Shown piece after piece: positions 60,601 to 64,000 of a stretch of DNA of 64,000 bases. Source of the DNA: Acanthaster planci (taxonomy: Eukaryota > Echinodermata > Asteroidea > Valvatida > Acanthasteridae); contig NW_019091600.1 in NCBI RefSeq assembly GCF_001949145.1, positions 259,990 to 323,989 of the forward strand, read 5' to 3'. A program made the translations under genes and the position numbers. Numbering within the stretch: position 1 is the first letter of the stretch; each line of letters begins with the position of its first letter. The notes under the pieces were generated by a model. The model made no database searches. It had not been told where the DNA came from and saw nothing but the letters and a program-made list of their open reading frames with translations.

Positions 60601-63220
60601 CTCTTCTGTAAAAACAAATTAACAGTCTTCGCATATTAATGTCTGCCATTTTTTTGACACAGATTCGAGTCTGAAGCGCCACCCACTGGCAGTCAGCGCC
60701 ACCCACTGGTAGTCTCATGTAATGTGACATTGATTCCCATCCCTACATTTTCCTCTTCCTTACTGTGAAAGAATATAGAATGGAGGGGGGGGAAACAGTT
60801 AAGCAAAAAGAAATTCTACTTAACGGGTACCATTGAATACAATGAATAATGGAATGATGTGATCAATGATCACTGATCAGACAGGAATTTGTGCATGTAT
60901 TGTATAACAACACATGTAATATCCCAACTTAGTTCTCATTTTGGTGAAGCTGCCTAGTCTATTACTATTCACAATCACATTTCAAACTTCCCAGTCATTC
61001 ACAAACAGGACAGTTTGGACCTTTGAACTTTTTTTTTCACCCATTAAAATTAGTTTTTTTCAGCCACCACTGTTGACAAGTTGGTGCATTCTAGCCAATG
61101 CTTGCTACATGTATGAGTTTCACTAATAGCTACAACAGAGTGAGGATGAACTAACATGAGAAAAAAGGGAAATTCTGAGTTACAAAGTCCCATTAAAAGT
61201 GGACTCTGGTCACAGTTGCATAATACCACCATATCCACTAATACCATCCAAACCAACTGTTCCCCATTGACAAGCAACCATTAAGTGGCCCCCCATCCAT
61301 GGCCCCACCCCTGTAAGATGTGTAGGCCTACATGATGTCAGATAGCATTTCCTGGGACTCCTGCTCATTAATGCATTCAGGAAGAGTAGGCATGATCAGG
61401 AGTTGACAGTCTGTCTCATACAGGCACACCAAGCACTTCCTCGAGAACTTCATTTTGGTCAGATAAAGCCAGGCACAGTAAGGCGTCCAACTGACATGTG
61501 ATATATTGTTTTAATAGTTGAGGGAAATAAATGAGACCCCAATGAACAAGTTACACTTGAGCTTAAAAAAGGGCAAAATGCACTGGATATTAAACCTAAG
61601 TTCAGTTTCCTGCTAAGTGCATAATTGTCTGCTAACAGAAATGCAATTCATTTCATGAGGACTTTAAGGCTTAAGCACGGTATTTATTTCATGCTTAAAT
61701 TATTTTATGGAAAATTTTCTGATTTTAAAGAGCTACATAGAATTAGGTCCAATTCAGAATGGGTAAAATGCATGTCTGCATGCATTTCCTGTTTTCTGCA
61801 ATTACTTTGGTGTCAAACTTCTCACAAACCAGCTGAATGAACCAGCTGATCTCTTCCATCAGAATAAAGATTTTGCTCCCTCAGGGGCCAAACAGACACA
61901 ACCACTATGAACTAAACAATAAGTTCCACAAGAAGACTGTAGATATCAAATTTGGCTGGAAATTGATCTAAGTCGTGCACATGCACTACCGTAAGCAAAG
62001 TCAATATCGGCACAATCAATTCTTTCGGGATTGGTGGAGAACTAGTCATTGAGTCGATTCACTAAGTGCTGAAATGACATATTCCTTACATCCTGAACTT
62101 CCTGTTCATGAGCTGCTGGCACATGCATGTAAATGTACATGAAGCCATGCTGTCTGCACACACGTAAGCCCATGTCAATGCATACAAATGTACATGTGCC
62201 GTACATCTATGTATATATGCTTACTGAGAGCGTACCTTGTAGTAAATGTATTTACAGTACATGTTGAAATGGAAAACTCTTCACAATACACTTAACCGGT
62301 ACATCTACAAAATGGGAGGTTTAGGAAGTACACATGTACATTTATGCGCATGTACATTTGACCAAGCACCAACATTTGTTCTCACATTATGAAGAACAGG
62401 CCCTTAACACATGTCAAAAAAACTTGCTGGCCAGCCATGTTTCCTTTGTTGTCTTACCTGTCCCAACCAGACAAAAGCCCTGACCTTTTTGGCTTAGCCT
62501 GCAGGAAATGGAAACCACACACCTACACTGTAATATTGCCAGTTCCATGATGTTAGCAACCTGATGCTACTGGCTTTTTGGGCAGGACAGTTGTTAATTG
62601 GAAAACCGGAAGTACCGGTATGTACATGCGCAACGAGAACAGGCATCGCTTCATGGCCGCAAATGAAATAATACACTGCTTCCGTTTTACCTGCGCATTC
62701 ATGTTTCGTCATAGAGACAGTTGCCGAGGTGACTAGTATGATCTTGTGACTTTTATGTGACAGAATGAAACTGTGTCTCTTGCAACTGAAACCCAGACTC
62801 GGCCTGTGAGACAACTGAAAATACAGGACGTGATAATGATCAAGTATTTCAGTCCAAGTCTAAAACTCCCCCCTCCCTTTGCAGGCGTCCTTTGCCGCTC
62901 TGCCCTGATCGGCCGTGTGCCTGCCAACCAGCGATACCAAGCAACAGACAATCCATAACTTCCTCCATTCCAACTGCCTAAACCTTACCAGGTTCCACCC
63001 CCAGCCTAGACTTCCTCTAAGTTCCTGGTTGTATTTAATAAGCACGCACGGTAATCACGTGCCTCTGACACTTTGTCTTTGTATTGACTACTGTATCATA
63101 GGATACATGTATTCAAACAGAAGTGGCTGATAACCTACATAAATGCATACGAAAGGGAATCATTTCTGCAAGTATCAATGGACATCAATTGGCCAAAACC
63201 CCACAAATCAAACTTTATCT
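57615..63220. other. intergenic region, no gene recognised
   Basis: 57900-58170 has an irregular repeat of TTTGATGAAGT(A/G)GT(A/G)CT blocks. 60668-60708 has a 20-bp direct duplication (AGCGCCACCCACTGG). 62640-62940 is CpG-richer and could be a promoter or exon of a neighbour, but no protein family is recognisable on either strand. Confidence 0.5.
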
Positions 63221-63221
63221 T

Positions 63222-63452
63222 GGGGCCTGTTTGTATCTGGATTGGGATCTGCAATCCAAGAGTTGTTTCGCACTATCCATTAGGTGGGTTCTGGTGTCAG
63301 TGAACCAGCAACAGATCACTGATCATGATCCGGATTTGGATCAGTGATCCAAGAGCTGGTTCGCGCTATCCATCAGGTGGGTTTTGGTGTCAGTGAACCA
63401 GCAACAGATCACTGATCGCGATCTGCATTTGTATGAAACAAACAGGCCCTAC
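63222..63452. mobile_element. small TIR element with internal tandem duplication
   Basis: Ends are GGGCCTGTTTGTAT (left) and AAACAGGCCCTA (right), a short inverted repeat. Inside are two copies of about 92 bp with AATCCAAGAG/GATCCAAGAG, TATCCAT(T/C)AGGTGGGTT and GGTGTCAGTGAACCAGCAAC. Small palindromes such as GATCACTGATC occur in each. hAT-like MITE is a guess. Confidence 0.65.
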
Positions 63453-63699
63453 AGAACATGTACAACTAACGTCTGTGACCGATCACCAGGTCCCTTATTT
63501 CGCCACCCACTGTCTAAACCAATCAGACCTGAAAAAACATGTAGCTGGCGAATTTAGGGACCTAGTAACTGTATGGTCACAGATGTTGGTCACGCAAGGT
63601 CACTCTAATACTGGCCACTCATTGCTAAAATGATTTCAAAAAATCATTGCTACATGTACATATTGACATACCAAGCAGCACAAGTTCACAAGGGACAAT

Positions 63700-63935
63700 T
63701 TCAACAATATTTTGTGGTACCCGCTGCTAGACCTACCTCAGACCAACCAGCCAACCCTGGCAAACTCAGTGATCAAGTGGTTAAGACAGCTGTACTAGTA
63801 AGCAGGAGGTCATGGGTTCAAGTCACACCCGAGTAAGCTTGTGAACTTCTTTCGTAAGCTCTTGGACAAGCACCGAGTATACAGTGTTTATAAATACAGT
63901 AATGTCAGGTAAGGGCAAAACCAGTACTTAAATTT
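63700..63935 (+). mobile_element. tRNA-derived SINE, family 1, copy 2
   Basis: AAACTCAGTGATCAAGTGG (A-box region), GTAAGCAGGAGGTCATGGG, GTTCAAGTCACACC (B-box), GAGTAAGCTTGTG, CGTAAGCTCTTGGACAAG and GTAAGGGCAAAA follow the same order as the copy at 32155. Intact over its known length. Confidence 0.8.
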
Positions 63936-64000
63936 AAACACTCACTGTCCAAATGACTGTGGCCTTCCACAGATTGGATTAGTTGTGAAAATGTAAAAAA

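Noticed and set aside
62640-62960. Exon of a neighbouring gene
   Set aside because: CpG-richer with a tttgcag acceptor-like site, but the frames on both strands stop early and show no family resemblance.

Overview
This window is metazoan nuclear DNA. It is AT-rich, has long introns with GT-AG splice sites, and carries many interspersed repeats. Short tRNA-derived SINEs, a Penelope-like retroelement, a TTAA-flanked MITE family and frequent TACATGTA-type palindromes suggest a marine invertebrate, perhaps amphioxus, an echinoderm, a hemichordate or a lophotrochozoan. I cannot name the species from the sequence alone.

The window holds one protein-coding gene that I can reconstruct: an INPP4-family inositol polyphosphate 4-phosphatase (phosphatidylinositol 3,4-bisphosphate 4-phosphatase) on the minus strand. 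It runs from a first recognised coding exon at 45647-45509 to a stop codon at 5360-5358, about 40 kb. I place 23 coding exons. All junctions are GT-AG and all phases agree. The spliced length is 3,375 nt from the Met at 45626 (1,124 residues), or 1,131 residues from the Met at 45647. Domain order is an N-terminal PH domain (exons 1-3), a C2 domain (exons 3-5), the long INPP4 helical middle region with a Ser/Gly/Asn-rich linker (exon 14), and a C-terminal phosphatase region with the Cys-X5-Arg loop CKSAKDR (exon 22). As I recall them, vertebrate INPP4A/B have C2 plus phosphatase but no canonical PH domain, so the PH-C2-phosphatase order is the main protein-level point of interest.

Layout by region: 1-1168 is a foldback-type inverted-repeat element with 16-bp subterminal tandem repeats. 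1169-5357 is the 3' flank or 3' UTR of the INPP4 gene. 5358-45647 is the gene, with introns holding four copies of a TTAA-flanked MITE, several tRNA-like SINE pieces, other dispersed repeats and small tandem duplications. 45132-45300 has a LINE-like zinc-finger remnant on the plus strand inside intron 1. 45,650-64,000 is upstream or intergenic sequence full of transposon remains: a non-LTR reverse transcriptase fragment (about 46.9-47.2 kb), a 65-bp tandem duplication and a hairpin MITE (49.4-49.7 kb), a Penelope-like element with GIY-YIG endonuclease and a hammerhead-ribozyme-like motif (54.6-56.6 kb), a broken mariner-type transposase (56.6-57.6 kb), a small TIR element with an internal duplication (63.2-63.45 kb) and a SINE (63.7-63.95 kb). 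A second gene is not supported by anything I can read.

The strongest candidates for a second look are the PH domain on an INPP4 phosphatase, the hammerhead-like ribozyme motif at the 3' end of the Penelope element, the 5' inversion of that element, the multi-copy TTAA MITE family inside one gene, and an apparent assembly fault around the single N at 55532.
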